From: Rhytidiadelphus loreus
Taxonomy: Eukaryota; Streptophyta; Bryopsida; Hypnales; Hylocomiaceae
Reading direction: 5' to 3'
NCBI GenBank assembly: GCA_947034895.1
Contig: OX344763.1
Coordinates: 47,925,025 to 47,989,024, forward strand
DNA: 64,000 nt
Shown here: piece after piece, positions 46,796-58,142 of the stretch
How the letters are laid out: the number at the start of each line of letters is the position of its first letter
Position numbering within the stretch: position 1 is the first letter of the stretch
The notes under the pieces: generated by a model
Told to the model about the DNA's origin: nothing
Databases searched by the model: none
The model's input: only the letters and a program-made list of their open reading frames with translations
Made by a program: the position numbers and the translations under genes

Positions 46796-47885
46796 GGTAT
46801 GATTTCTAACTTTTTTTTTTTTTAATTCTGCTTTTCATTTAAATCACAATTAACATTTAAAATCCCAATTGATACGTGAAAGTTTGAACATTGCTAAAAT
46901 TCTTAAAAAACCTAATTAAAATTGTGGAAGTAATAAATAGATGAATTTTGAATTAATTTGGAAAGGAAATATTAATTTCATCCAAAAGAATCTAAAAAAG
47001 AATCTAACTTAATTTAGAAATCTAGGAAATATTATAATAATTAGGAGAAGTTAAAACCTAATTTATCTCCTTATTCTCTATAAAATTTATTGAAGGAACG
47101 AATTCTGTCCAATTAAGGGGAATTTTCATCCATCCATAAGCTTTTACCTAGAAGTCCAAAATTCTTGTTTTTTACCTTGGTAAAAAGGTAATTTATTTAA
47201 TTTCTTCACAAAAATAATAAAACCCTAAGAAATTACTAATTTTAGAATTATAACTTAGAAGTAGGATTAATACAAGAACAATTAGGAATTTTTTGAGACT
47301 AGAAAAGTTTAGGAAATCTTTTGAAGATTTCAAAACCAACTTTTACTTTAAAAATTACTTTAATTTTAAAGGAGTTAAGTGTGGATGAAGTTTGATTTAA
47401 ATTTAGATGAAAATCCTAAAAATAGGTCAAAATTATTTCTTCTCAAAAATCCATTAGTTAAATTAATTAACATATTAACCCTAAAATTAAGATTTATTTA
47501 GAATTCATTTGCTATTTTTAGTTAATGGATGAAGTTTTTAGGATAGAATTAGGGACGAATTTCATCCATCAATATCTTTTAGTAGGAACATTAGAATTCA
47601 ACTTGCTTTATCATTTTGGGGAGGGCAAAGTGCATTCTACACTTTAATCTAGATAGATTTTTATATTGGATTAGATTTTACTTACTCATCAAGGTTTTGA
47701 ACCTTTTAACATTTAGATTGTTTTGAAGCAATTAGAATAAGACTATCATTATCACAAACAAAGTGTCCATTGCTTGGAAGGCCAAAGAACACTACGTTTA
47801 TAAATCATCCATACAAATTATTAACTTATGCCGCTAGAACCTGTGTGCAAATTTATGACTTAAAGGTGGAGTTAGAAACACTCAC

Positions 47886-49575
47886 AGGCCACATTGCATA
47901 AATTTTGGATACATTTTTCCCTCATGAGGAAGGATCCCCTACTCCCCCATCGGAAAACTCGCACTCTTTGTCCAACCACGTGAACATGGGAGCAGAATTT
48001 GGATCCCTGAATGGACCACCCATCAGGGTGGGAACTACATATTCTATGAAAGACAAGCTCTTGCTGCCTCCAAAAGCCACTTCAAAGTGATAAAAACATC
48101 GGGACAAAAACGGTTTCAACTAAGGCTTGAACACCACTCTTCGTAGGCTTGTTTTGGTGGACAGCCTTATTTTGTTGTTTGGATTTGCTTCAAAGAGCAA
48201 ACTACAATCCAGCAACGTCCCTTGTACATTTAGTACTATTAATTTATCCCTCACCTGAGTCTTCCTTGTCCCCCCATTGCCATCAATCACTAGAGGCCTC
48301 CCCTGTGTCAAGATTTTTTGAGGAATCCCAGAGGCAGTGTGTACCTTGACAAGAGACTTTGTAGCTTTTTTCGTCTTCTTCTGAGAAGGTTCTGCTTGAA
48401 GGGGGGGGGGGACAAGGACAACCTCGGCTTTATGGGCACCTTCAACTGCGACTACCTTCCCTGCACCTGCTTAGCTTGATTCCAAGTGGCCCTTTGTAGC
48501 ACCCCCAGAGGTAGTGTGTAGAGTCACTAGAGACTTCGTAGCCTTCTTTGTCTTTTTCTGAAAAGACTCCGCTTGAAGGGGGGGACAGGGACAGCCACGG
48601 CTTCACGGGCACCCTCAACCATGACTACTTTGCCTGCACTTGCTTTGTTTGATTCCAGGTGGCCTTCTATTGCGCCCTTGGAGGCAGCGTGTACCAGAAC
48701 ATGAGACTTTGTAGCTTTCTTCGTCTTCTTCTGAGAAGGCTTCCCTTGAAGGGGGAGGGGGGAGGGACAACCTCGGCTTGGACGTCACCTTCAATCATGG
48801 CTACCGCGCGTGCCTGGCTTGGATTTGATTCAAGAAGGCCCTACCCAATGCGCTCCCTTGGTGACCCTTCTGTTATCAACTGTAACACTGCCTGCAATGA
48901 GTCATCGGATGAAACTGAGTCAGCGGCACTGGATTCAGCAGCTTCTTTCGCCGTTGTCGCCTCAGACCTGTCGTATCCGGTTGCATCCACCACTCTTTTC
49001 CCATACAAATCCTTCGGCGACCTCTCCCTACGTTCCAATGACACCAAGTCCATGGCAAGTGCTGCGCTTGGCGGTATGTTTGCTTCAGCAAGCGCATCAA
49101 TGTAGGGGCCCTCAGACGGCTCTGTGATAGTGGGCTCGCTGCAATTTGAAGAAGCTTGCCCAAGTCGAGCGGATGGCGTTGGGTTTTTACTTCGAGTCGC
49201 CGCTTTCTTCTTCGGTCCGTGGAGCTTCAACATATCGTGCTTGTAGAGGCACCTCAAATGGAAGTTCGTCATACGAGGGCAAAGTCACCTCCGCTACGGT
49301 TGCTAGTTATTTGAAAGCATGCTTCATCACCTTCACATGAAGTTCAGCTCCCTCTTGATTCTCCAACACCGACTTTGAAACAGAATGGTTGCCACAGTCT
49401 AAACTACCTCGGCTCAAGAAATTCTGGAATATGTCGCACAGGTCCTCCACCGCGGCGGATTGCTTTTTGAGTGCTGCGGACTGCTTCGACGCGATCTTCA
49501 CAAACTTGTCAAACTGAGTATCAACATCCTTCTTCCACCTTGCCATGCTTGCCACTGTGACAAATTCACTTGCCT
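47886..49575 (-). pseudogene. tnpA-like gene: helical region, linker repeats and FCP1-like N-terminal half
   Basis: Large exon after a TGCAG acceptor (49576). It encodes a helical part (FDKFVKIASKQSAALKKQ), an acidic Ser/Ala-rich part, then three ~57-60-residue repeats of the pattern KKTKKATKS...GHLES...AGKVV.VEGA...VPP (48330-48840), and finally KLIVLNVQGTLLDCS, RVVFKP-stop-LKPFLSRCFYHFEVA, GGSKS and KNVSKIYAMWP. The last part is the FCP1/NIF first half: the Asp nucleophile of DxDx(T/V) is Asn (NVQG) and WSS is GGSKS. It ends at a GTGAGT donor, and the FCP1 second half is in the next exon. Frameshifts near 49272 and in the repeats, TAA at 49308 and TGA at 47922 show decay. Confidence 0.6.
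48330..48840 (-). repeat. Coding tandem repeat of the tnpA-like gene (171-180 bp)
   Basis: Three units with starts near 48331, 48511 and 48682 on the plus-strand coordinate (AGGCAGTGTGTACC-like, then GACTTTGTAGC). On the minus strand they encode Lys/Thr-rich KKTKKATKS modules followed by a GHLES...VEGA module. One-base length changes in poly-C runs (48400 and 48580) break the frame between units. Confidence 0.75.
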
Positions 49576-50359
49576 CTGCACTCTATTGTCTACAGAAAAT
49601 TGGAGGATGAAATGCAAGTCATTCAACCGTACGTCCTAGCGCAGCATTCTTCGGCATGGTTTGTAGCTTTAGTTACTCACGCATAACTATGCATCTACTT
49701 TACAACTGCACCATGACTCATTCACGACTTTAACCGACATCACGAAAACTCTGGAGTGACTCATGCATGACTACAATGTCACTACTTCACGACTCTGCAC
49801 CGACTTCATCAGGACAGACGTAGGCAGCTTGTACGACTACAACACCATTGCATATTTGAGTTGATTCACAAGGTACACTTGAACCTTAGCATCAAGGACA
49901 CTTTCAGTACAAAATAGGAAAAGAACAAGGCTATACAAAGTAGAAGATGAGGATTGGTCCCACTCCCACTATAGTACACCAATCCATACCAACAAATGTG
50001 CAAGCCCAACATTAAAATATCGTGACCCTATACCAGCAAACCCGATAGCCCCTTACAACATACTTGGCTACAAAAGACCCTGAATATAACATGCATATTA
50101 TGACATGTAACAAGGAGCAGGGGAACTCACCATCATCGCAGCTCCTGCCACTAGACTTATGTACATGCCTTCAGTGATGTCAGCGGCACTCGGGCTACTG
50201 GACATTCCTTCCTTCTATGTACACAACCCAATAAAAAGATGTACACTTCCCCCACAATGAGGTAGAATAGTACTCGTACTTATAGTTCTCAAGGGAAGAA
50301 CTGCATTGTGAAAGTCAAGAAAATAAATTCAATACGTTAGAGTTTGCCAAAGTGCTTAC

Positions 50360-51170
50360 CGGTCGTGCTAACTTTGCAGCTTTTTCTCTCCTCCCCACCA
50401 TATTGTAATTCGCCACACATTGTTGTGCAGTAGACATCTTCTCGGCCTTCTGCTGTTGTCTAGGTGTTTGCCAATAAGCCATGAGGCGCTTCCACTGCTC
50501 TCCATTCACGCGGATCGGGCAAGTGACATTGCCTTTCAACCATCGAGTTTTCAGTTGTGACCGCTCCGACTTCATAATCTAATCAGACTAAGTGGATTTC
50601 CCAAGTACTCTATCTCACTATCTAGCGCGTCTCTAAGCTTTTGTATAGCTTGAGGCTTTTGCTTTCTCCACTCAACGATGTTGAGGTCCATTATTTTGGG
50701 AACTAGATTTCGAACTACCTCATCCCATGCATTCTTGCCCTCCGAGGCTTGATCAATGTCGCCATTCTCAAGGACTTCCACGCGAGCGGGTTTCAGACAG
50801 CTTTCAACACGTACAGTCCGGCCCAACTCGTATGCGTCGCGACTAGGGCGCCTCATGCCATGCTTATAGCTGTCTTCACCCACTAAAAGACCAAACCCCG
50901 CGGGCTGGTACATTGGAGGTAGTCCTTGCAACCAAGGAGCAGGTGGTTGTGAAGATTGGGATGGCATGTAATGCCCTAGAACCCAATTCCACTGGGGTAG
51001 ATAGCCTCCCCCATCTGTTGGCCGCTCTTGCATTACCGGTCGAGTGGGTACAAACTTCCGTGGAGATTTCTTTGGAGGCGCTGTCCCTTATTGCTTCTTC
51101 GTCTTTGGCTCAAGAATGGATTCTTCCTCCAATGACACCTTCTCATCGCTGAAGTCCAATGAATCAGTTG
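50360..51170 (-). pseudogene. tnpA-like gene: Transposase_24-like exon
   Basis: Exon from a TGCTGCAG acceptor to a GTAAGC donor. The first part is Lys/Pro-rich with one TAA near 51060, then Gln/Pro-rich. The conserved region, WDEVVRNLVPKIMDLNIVEW, then LRDALDSEIEYLG, then, after a one-base frameshift near 50575, KSERSQLKTRW, NGEQWKRLMAYWQTPRQQ, AEKMSTAQQCVANYNMVGRR, follows the plant En/Spm Transposase_24 (PF03004) pattern W......L.....K......N...+....H..GR. In known elements TNPA binds sub-terminal repeats and regulates excision; here that role is inferred. It lies upstream of the helical, repeat and FCP1-like exons on the same strand. Confidence 0.65.
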
Positions 51171-51417
51171 CTGCAGCATACATGGAAGAGATGATGCACT
51201 ACGGTCAGCCTAGTCTAGGGTCTAGGGTCATGAGATGCTATGCTTAGTGCCCACCCCTCCACTTAGTTCAAAGTAGCAATACTTGAACCTCCTCGTGTCA
51301 ACTAGTGGTGGTCACAACAACGTAAAGTTCTCGCATTCAAATACACAAGTACATGGAGTTTGTCCAAAAATTTGCAAAACCCTAATCTCAATTCACAGAA
51401 GTGTGATGCCACAGTAC

Positions 51418-51724
51418 CTGCTGCCACTGCCTCCAAGGTGGCTTGTTGTTGCACATGGGAACAAGCTATTGCTAGATTCATCATACTTTTGGCGATGGCC
51501 TCGTCATTGGACTCCGTTGCCTCGGAGGAGGAATCCGTATGGCCGCTCATCTCGTCCGCAAATCGAACACGTCTTCCCACTACTCCTACTCTTTGCTCCT
51601 TCCCAGACCCCTCACGTCCTCAAAGGCCCCGCTTCGACCGCCTTGGCCGCAACGCCTCACGTTTTTCAACTTTCCCCTCCTCCACGGGCTTCTTTTTTAT
51701 AGAAAGATTCTCCCTACGAGGCAT
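51418..51724 (-). pseudogene. tnpA-like gene: first exon, basic N-terminus
   Basis: ATG at 51724, then a strongly basic stretch (MPRRENLSIKKKP, LRPRRSKRGL) that could be a nuclear localisation signal, an in-frame TGA near 51620, then an acidic Ser-rich helical part, ending at a GTACTG donor (51417). I take it as exon 1 because it is the first ATG-started block upstream of the Transposase_24-like exon and has a matching strand and splice site. The assignment to the same gene is inference. Confidence 0.4.
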
Positions 51725-53256
51725 AGGCAAGAGAGTAACTACCTAAGCAAACTCCAAAATCACACCAATGGTGACTAAAGAACTATTAGGAAAGGTGCTG
51801 GATGGCACAATGCTAATGTCTAATTGATGCGCAAGAAAACTGAGAGGCCTCAACTATGTGGTTTGAAGTCACAAGAACAAGGGTTTGGTGGTCCCCCTCA
51901 AAAATAGGGTCCATATGCCCCTTTCGTGAAAATAGGGGATCCATTTCTAGAGACAATAGTGCATTTAATGCAGTTGAACTGGTAGAAGACTTGTAAATGA
52001 CTATCGTGAAGTTTCTGCGAAGTTAGAAGTCACAAAATGTAACTTCCTCGCGACAATGAGAGAACTGCCTAGGCACTGACGTAGAAGGCAGCGCCTCGAA
52101 AACAATGTTGCAAGCTAGAGACCCTACTACGCCGCCTCTAACGTAAATTAATGAAATCGCTGGATCATTTACTATACACACCGAAAGCCACACATGCCCA
52201 TGAAAGTGGACTTGGTTCTTGTAGGTCTAACGGGGACTAGAAAGTAGCAGAACGACTTTTGAAGGTCGAATCCTATAATGTCATAGAGCTCCTACCTTGC
52301 CCATGTAGTAGTCGTGCAATTTCACTGAGAATCAAGAGAGACAATTGTAGTGTTGTACTTACAATTTGCCTCTCGCTTGGAAGAGTGGTAGCATTGCCGC
52401 ACAAACCTCTACAACATTGTTGTCTCGCCACACTTTGTATTCCAACTTCTCCTTCGACTCCTTGTCCATCAAATCCGCTTGACTCCTAATTACTACTTCA
52501 CTAACGTCGAGTTGCTTGACTCCCAATTACTACTTCACCAACGTCGACTCGCCTTGATTGCCTTGGTGTGAAGTAACGCAGCGTCAAGGGTAGCTACAAG
52601 TATACCTCCAAGACTCCGACAGCAATGTAGTGTCGCAGGGGAGTGGGCATCGCAGCTGCTGTCCTCGTGTTTCTTATCTCCACAAGAACTATCCAGAGGA
52701 AGTATTCAAGCCGTAGGTTTGTATTTCTACTGCCACTATGCATGAGGGAGGTGGTTTTCATGATTAGGGAGGTTCATTTTGGCGGCTCATCATTAATGTT
52801 AGATTGTCGTAATTATTGTCGATTAATATTTTACTTGAAAACCTCGACTTGCATCAACAATTTTCCCATTGAAGGGCTTTAGCGGGTTATGAGTAATGTC
52901 AATCATCCAAAGATAGCCGCTATTGTTGAATCCAAAAGTACTTGACAATGTGGATCATAGTTTGAACTTGCAATTGGAGTCTGTGGACCTCATGGTCTGA
53001 AGTTAGCAACAAAGGGTGATGTGCTGCCAGTCAAAGACTTCCACTTTGGGGTGACTGGTAGAAGTCATTTATTAGTCATTCTCCGATATAATGACTTCAG
53101 CTTAACTATTGTAAGTCATTAGATAGTCATGCCAAAGTTGCATATTGACGACACCCTTGCCGGACCTCGGTTATTCAATGACAATCACACATTCATGTTT
53201 GCATGTGATTTGAGTGCAGTTATAATCGTATCGTGGACAACATTTCCTTTCTTCTA
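51725..53256. promoter_or_regulatory. Divergent intergenic region between tnpA-like and tnpD genes
   Basis: No homologous coding frame. It contains AGTCATT/TGACTT motifs near 51990-52030 and in a tight cluster at 53045-53130, the same motif class as the element's sub-terminal ends, so a TNPA-like protein might bind both here and at the termini. I could not fix TATA boxes. Confidence 0.4.
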
Positions 53257-56200
53257 ATGATGATACCTGCTAGACTGTCCTTGTTTGATGGGCACAGGCG
53301 GCATCTACAAGATGATCGATTGTGGACCAGAGAGGTGCAACAGGCTTCAGAATACAACGTCATGAGATTGCATTGCCCTTGTAGTAGATGCTAGGGGCAT
53401 AGGAGATTGTTGATTCGAAATGTTTATGACCACCTTAACCGCTATGGCAAGGATCTCGGTTCATGGAGATGGATTGGACCGGACAAGGTGGACTCTTCTG
53501 ACAAAGAGTGGGAGGAGGAATTCTGGAAGGATGCCGACCGTGAAGAGAATACCCTTGAAGTGGATGCCACTGTAGATGTTCGTGGCATGGTGGACTAGGC
53601 ATCACATTCTGTTCCAGAAGTACCATCTATAGTAGAGAGATTTCAGGAAGAAATTCTGGACACTTTTGCAGTGGCGGACTCCATCCAAGAAGATTGTAGG
53701 CAATTGGGCCTCGATGATGTTACCGAAAGTGAGGAATGTCGTGACCAACCGATTTCAGCAAAGGAGGCTAAACATGGCAACGTAGAGGCGGAAAATCACG
53801 ACAACATGGAATTGGAAGAGTCCATGGAAGTCCTATATACTGGCACAAGGTCTAGCAAAGTTAACTTGCGGCCACAGTGTTGTTGATGAATTTGTGCACC
53901 GTGCACGGTGTTAGCAACACCTATGCTAACGAATTGTTTAGCATTCTAAATCGACACTTGCTACCTGAGAATATTGCTTTATCAAAGACGTACCATGCGG
54001 CCAAGTCCCTCATAGAGAAATTGGGTTGTCATATAACACCATTCATGCATGCGAGAAAGGGTGCATACTCTTCCACGGAAAACATGCGGATGCACTCCGC
54101 TGCCCTAAGTGCGGTGGATAGAGATGAAGAGATGAAGATCGGAAGGCCTTCCCCGTGAAGGTTCTCTATCATTTTCTAGTCATTCCGCAGCTATGACGAA
54201 TGTTTCGTAGCCCTACCCTATCGAAGCTCATGCAGTGGCATCATGAGTACCGTAGCAACCAAGACGGAGGAGATGGCCTTGTGCGGTATCCTTGTGATTT
54301 AAAGGCTTGGCAGCACTTCCATGATAACGTGGACCCTACCTTCAGGACTGAGCCCCGCAATGCTCATTTTGCTTTGGCTGCAAACGGTGTGAACCCGTTC
54401 AAATAGAATTGGTTGTCTTGGTCAACATGGCCGGTGCTTCTGTTGAATTACAAATTTACAATGTCCTCCATTGGCTTTGTACAAAGAAATTCTTTGTACT
54501 TTTGACCCTTTTAATTCCCGAGAGGGAGTCCGTGACCTCGGAAGTGTTCAATGTTTACTTAGAGCCCGTCGTGGATGAGTTGCTGCAGTTGTGGTCAGGA
54601 GTTCTTGCATACGACATTACCAAGGATGTAGGATGCAAGGCATTTCAACTCCGCACCATGTTGTTGTGGACAATCCACGACTTCCCGAGCTATGGGATAG
54701 TTGGAGGATTCTCCCATTAGGGCTACTCAGCATGTCCGTGGTGCAAAATGAACTTGGGTGCTGAACATTCAGTGGAACTTTGCAAACAAACATATGGTGG
54801 GACAAGGCGCTGGTTACCCCAACACCATTCGTATCAGGGTGAGCAAATGAAGGACCACTTCAACGACGTCGTGGAAACCAGATCAATACCCCGGGCCATC
54901 ATAGTGGAAGAACAATTGGCTCATGCAGCAAAATTTGAGGCTTAGAAAACCGTCGACCATAGAGAGGGCATTGTAGGGGACCCCTCAAAAGTTCATGGCG
55001 TGAAGCACTTGAGTATACTCTTCAGATTGCCATACTGGAAGGTTAGTCTCTGTTTTCAACGGTGCAGTTTTATGGAGCAATAGAGATATGACTTTGATGT
55101 AACTAGGTCGCATTCAACTGGGAGGTTGCATTATAGTGTCCAGGAAGTAGCAACAAAGTAGAAGTCACATTTAGTGACTAAATGGAGTCTCCTCTGTGAC
55201 CGGGTTTGGCCCTCGCGTGCTGCTCTTGCTCAGCTTCTAGTGCGTCTCCAATATGCAAGTATACAAGGAATCAATGACAAAAAGCTTGTATATGACGTTC
55301 ATGTACTTCTCATTCGCAACACGCTCGACGTCATGCACTACGAAATGAATTTGGCAAAAAACTTTCTTAAAACCATAACAGGCAAGAAGGACAGTGTGAA
55401 GGTTCGGAGGGACTTGCAGAGGCGGAATATAAGGCCGCACTTGTGGCTGATTCCACCCCCCGCAAGGCCAATAAAATGTGAAGCCTAAAGCTACATACGT
55501 GTTGTCCAAAGAGGAGTTTGAGAAATTTGCAACGTGTATAGAGTCACTGAAGACACCAAGCGGGTATTCATTAGATCTTGAGAAGTGTATACGAAAGAAA
55601 AATTTGGGGGGGCTAAAATCCCATGATTACCATGTATTGATACAACAAATGTTACCTCTAGCACTACGGAGGTTAATGAAACCCGGACCTCGTATGGCTA
55701 TAATGTGGATGTGCAAAGTTTTTTGCCGCCTTTGCACCAAGGTTTACAATCCTAGTGATTTTGCATCACTAGAAGTAGATGTTGCTGAGAGCTTAGCATT
55801 ACTAGAGATTGAATTCTCCCTGGGTTTTTTTTACATAATGATGCATCTACCCTACCATTTAGCCAAGGAATTGGATTTATGTGGACTAGTGAGTGCAAGA
55901 TGGATGTACTTGGTGGAGCGATACATGAAGGTGTTGAAAAATCACGTTCGAAATTTTGCCCGCTTAGAGGCGTGCATGGCAGAGGGATACCTGAAAGACG
56001 CGTACATTGGGTTCATTATAGAGTAGTTTCAGAGATTTGATGGCACGCAGCGACATGTATAGGATGAAGACGAAGAGTTTGGGGATACTGAGGAGGTTCT
56101 GCAAGGAGCAAGGAAGCCATTTATAATGCCACCTGATCTCTGAGACAAAGCACACCACTATGTCCTCATGAATGCGGCTATTATGGAAGATTTCTATACG

Positions 56201-57248
56201 TCAGTGCCTCCTACTAATAATTTCTCGCTCCATGGAAAAGACATTGTTGTGAACAATGTCAGCATCCATATTTGAGTTCAAATGAACTTTTTGAGCACTA
56301 CATCTACTTTAAAACAACATTAGGGTCGATCTCAATACTACTTCAGTAGTCCCATCAGTAATATAAAGCAACGAAGAAGTCATTCATAAGTCATTCTTGT
56401 GTCACAAAGTAATATAGAGTAGGAAAACATGACTTCTTGGTGACTTCATGGGGACTCCTTGTAGTCATTGTATTATTGTGACGACCACACAGTCCTTTGT
56501 CAGAAGTCCGTGTTTAGTTGAAGATACAATGTTGCAGTCATCCTAATCCTTTGTCACATATGCTTGGTGGACTTGTAGGAAATGGCGGGATGAGCACTCA
56601 GCGACTGCATCTACTTCCGCATTGTCAGAATGGATGTTGAGTGTTGCCCAGAATTCTGATCTACATATGCGGAAGCCTGAAGATAGGGACCGCTTACTAT
56701 TGAGTGTGAAGCCATCGCAAAGGGCCACGAGGTACTCCCGCATCACAGCTTTTGGCAACCACTTTCGAGTGAATGATGCAACTACGTCCCATTTGCAAAG
56801 CTACAACAGTGGCGTGGCATTAGTCTTTGAAATGCCCTCAGAGAATGCTCGAGAATTGTCCGTCAACTTTGTTGGAGTGCTCAAAGACATATTGTTGTTA
56901 GATTACGGCACTCTGAGTACAAAAATTATACTAAGTACTATGATGCGAGTGGGTGAAGACACGGACAATCGAGGGAATGCAACTTATACGCAAGACGACG
57001 CTGGTTTCTTGGTTGTGAACTTCCGCCATAAGTTACCTCGCATGGAAGACCCTTTTATTTTTCCCAGTCAGGTCATGCAAATGTTTTTCTCAGATGTTGT
57101 AGAGAAATCTGGATGGAAAGTTGTATTACAAAAAGAAGCAAGGTCAAGGCGTGAGGTTGTGGACAAAGTAGATGCCTTCATTGCCACCACGTCAGAGAGT
57201 GCCGGTCTGATTGCCTCTGAGAGTGTCCAATTCCCCCTCCCACAATGA
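53257..57248 (+). pseudogene. tnpD: CACTA tnpD (TNP2) transposase, decayed
   Basis: From ATG 53257 the landmarks of plant TNP2 proteins appear in order: Transpos_assoc N-terminus (MRLHCPCSRC, stop, HRRLLIRNVYDHL); Transposase_21 core (LLMNLCTVHGVSN, GCILFHGKHADALRCPKC, ALAANGVNPF, LLWTIHDFPSYG, YSACPWCK, LDVMHYEMNL); DUF4218 (GLKSHDYHVL, LPLALR, LCGLVSARWMYLVERYMK, 55500-56030); DUF4216 (YNSGVALVF, FVGVLKDILLLDYG, PFIFPSQVMQMFF, 56570-57248). Introns are likely after 55040 (LPYWK, then GTTAGT) and before 56579 (TTGTAG). Frameshifts occur near 53870, 54050-54110, 54155 and 54420; TAG at 53392, 53596, 54403, 54718, 54943, 56024 and TGA at 54196 and ~56140. The catalytic RNase H-like core cannot be made from this copy. 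Confidence 0.85.
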
Positions 57249-58070
57249 ATCTTGTGGGAGCCATTGAATTGTTTGAAGAAGAGAATTTACTAGCGCAGGA
57301 ACAATATTAGTCATGATCGCATCACCCGATGTCATATCTTAGTCTTGAAGGAGTGTGCACTCAGTTGGAGCAATCTCGTCTTAGTCGAACTGTGGGTACA
57401 TAATTTTTGATGACACTGAAAGCTTGCATAGAATCTGAGAGCCTTGTCTTGTAATCTCTTTCAGTGTAAAGTAAAGAAGTCCCTGTACAGACCTTTTGGT
57501 AGCACTCTCCACTTTAAAACATTCCCGTAGACGTTGATCTTTTGGCGGCCCGTAGTCACTTGTCTCTGATTTCTCAAACTTTCATACTCTAGCGGCACTC
57601 TAATGTGAAAAGGACTATTTGCTAGGTCAAAATGGCACGCAAGTGCTCGGAAGCAATATCGTAGTCCTAGAAAAGTCACATTGAAGTCGTAAAGATGTTA
57701 ACTCCAGTGGCACAAAATGATTACTCTTGACTGTTGAATGACTCCTGACAAAACCGTGGACACGTCAACGTCGCGCAATCCACGTAGGCAATGTCAAAAA
57801 CCATCTAAGGTGCACTTAGTCATTTACAAGTCACTCCACAGTTGTAAGATAGTTACGCCAAGTCCCAAAAGAAGCCCGGCGCTTGTGCAGAAGGAAAAGA
57901 ACAAAGCCTCGACGAAAACACGGACAGGAAGCCTACTTTTTCATCATGTCTTCATCCCCTAGTTGTGGTTACAACTGAAAAATGACTAGGACAGTCTACC
58001 CTAGTCACACACTATGCAATTAGAGAATTGCAATCATGAAACTGTCATTTCGTGCGAGTACAAATGATTC
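56330..58070. repeat. CACTA right sub-terminal repeat region
   Basis: Clusters of AGTCATT, TGACTTC and AAGTCAC motifs at 56370-56500 and 57650-58060, flanking and following the last tnpD exon. They are inverted counterparts of the left-end repeats. Confidence 0.6.
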
Positions 58071-58142
58071 CACAATCATTTATACCCCTTTTTGCTTGTA
58101 GTGAAAGTAAAAAAAATTATACTACTTTAACCCTATTCTATT

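Larger units (their letters stand above)
41273..47885 (-). other. 6.6-kb intron-like AT-rich region of the tnpA-like gene
   Basis: Bounded by GTGAGT (47885) and AG (41273) with matching phase 0. It contains no stretch homologous to other genes in the window. Noted inside: duplicated TTTGGAGG(T/C)TTCAAGCCCC phrases (42990 and 43098), a duplicated AATGTTCGGTTAAACA phrase (43330 and 43410), repeated GGGTTGCTC...GGAGCTTTGA units (43500-43760), a TATA box (AGTATATAAGGCCC near 42812), homopolymer-rich DNA (45330-45590), and the Harbinger-like element. It looks like an accumulation site of insertions. Confidence 0.45.
38809..58106. mobile_element. Complete 19.3-kb CACTA (En/Spm) transposon
   Basis: The ends at 38812 and 58103 form a 27-bp terminal inverted repeat with 23 matches: both start CACTACAAG and both have GGGGTATAAATG from position 16. 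A 3-bp duplication AAA flanks them (38809-38811 and 58104-58106). Both sub-terminal regions, and the central region, carry many copies of AGTCATTT/TGACTT-type motifs, as expected for TNPA-binding repeats. It encodes a rightward tnpD/TNP2 pseudogene and a leftward tnpA-like gene with an FCP1-like insertion, arranged divergently. A Harbinger-like element sits in the large tnpA intron. Size is large for the superfamily. Confidence 0.9.

Noticed and set aside
48659..49127. Plus-strand frames of 105-148 codons
   Set aside because: Antisense to the tnpA-like exon, which has splice sites and repeat-consistent coding on the minus strand.
51283..51778. Plus-strand frames opposite the tnpA-like first exon
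   Set aside because: No motif or splice context; the minus-strand reading has an ATG, a basic N-terminus and a GTACTG donor.
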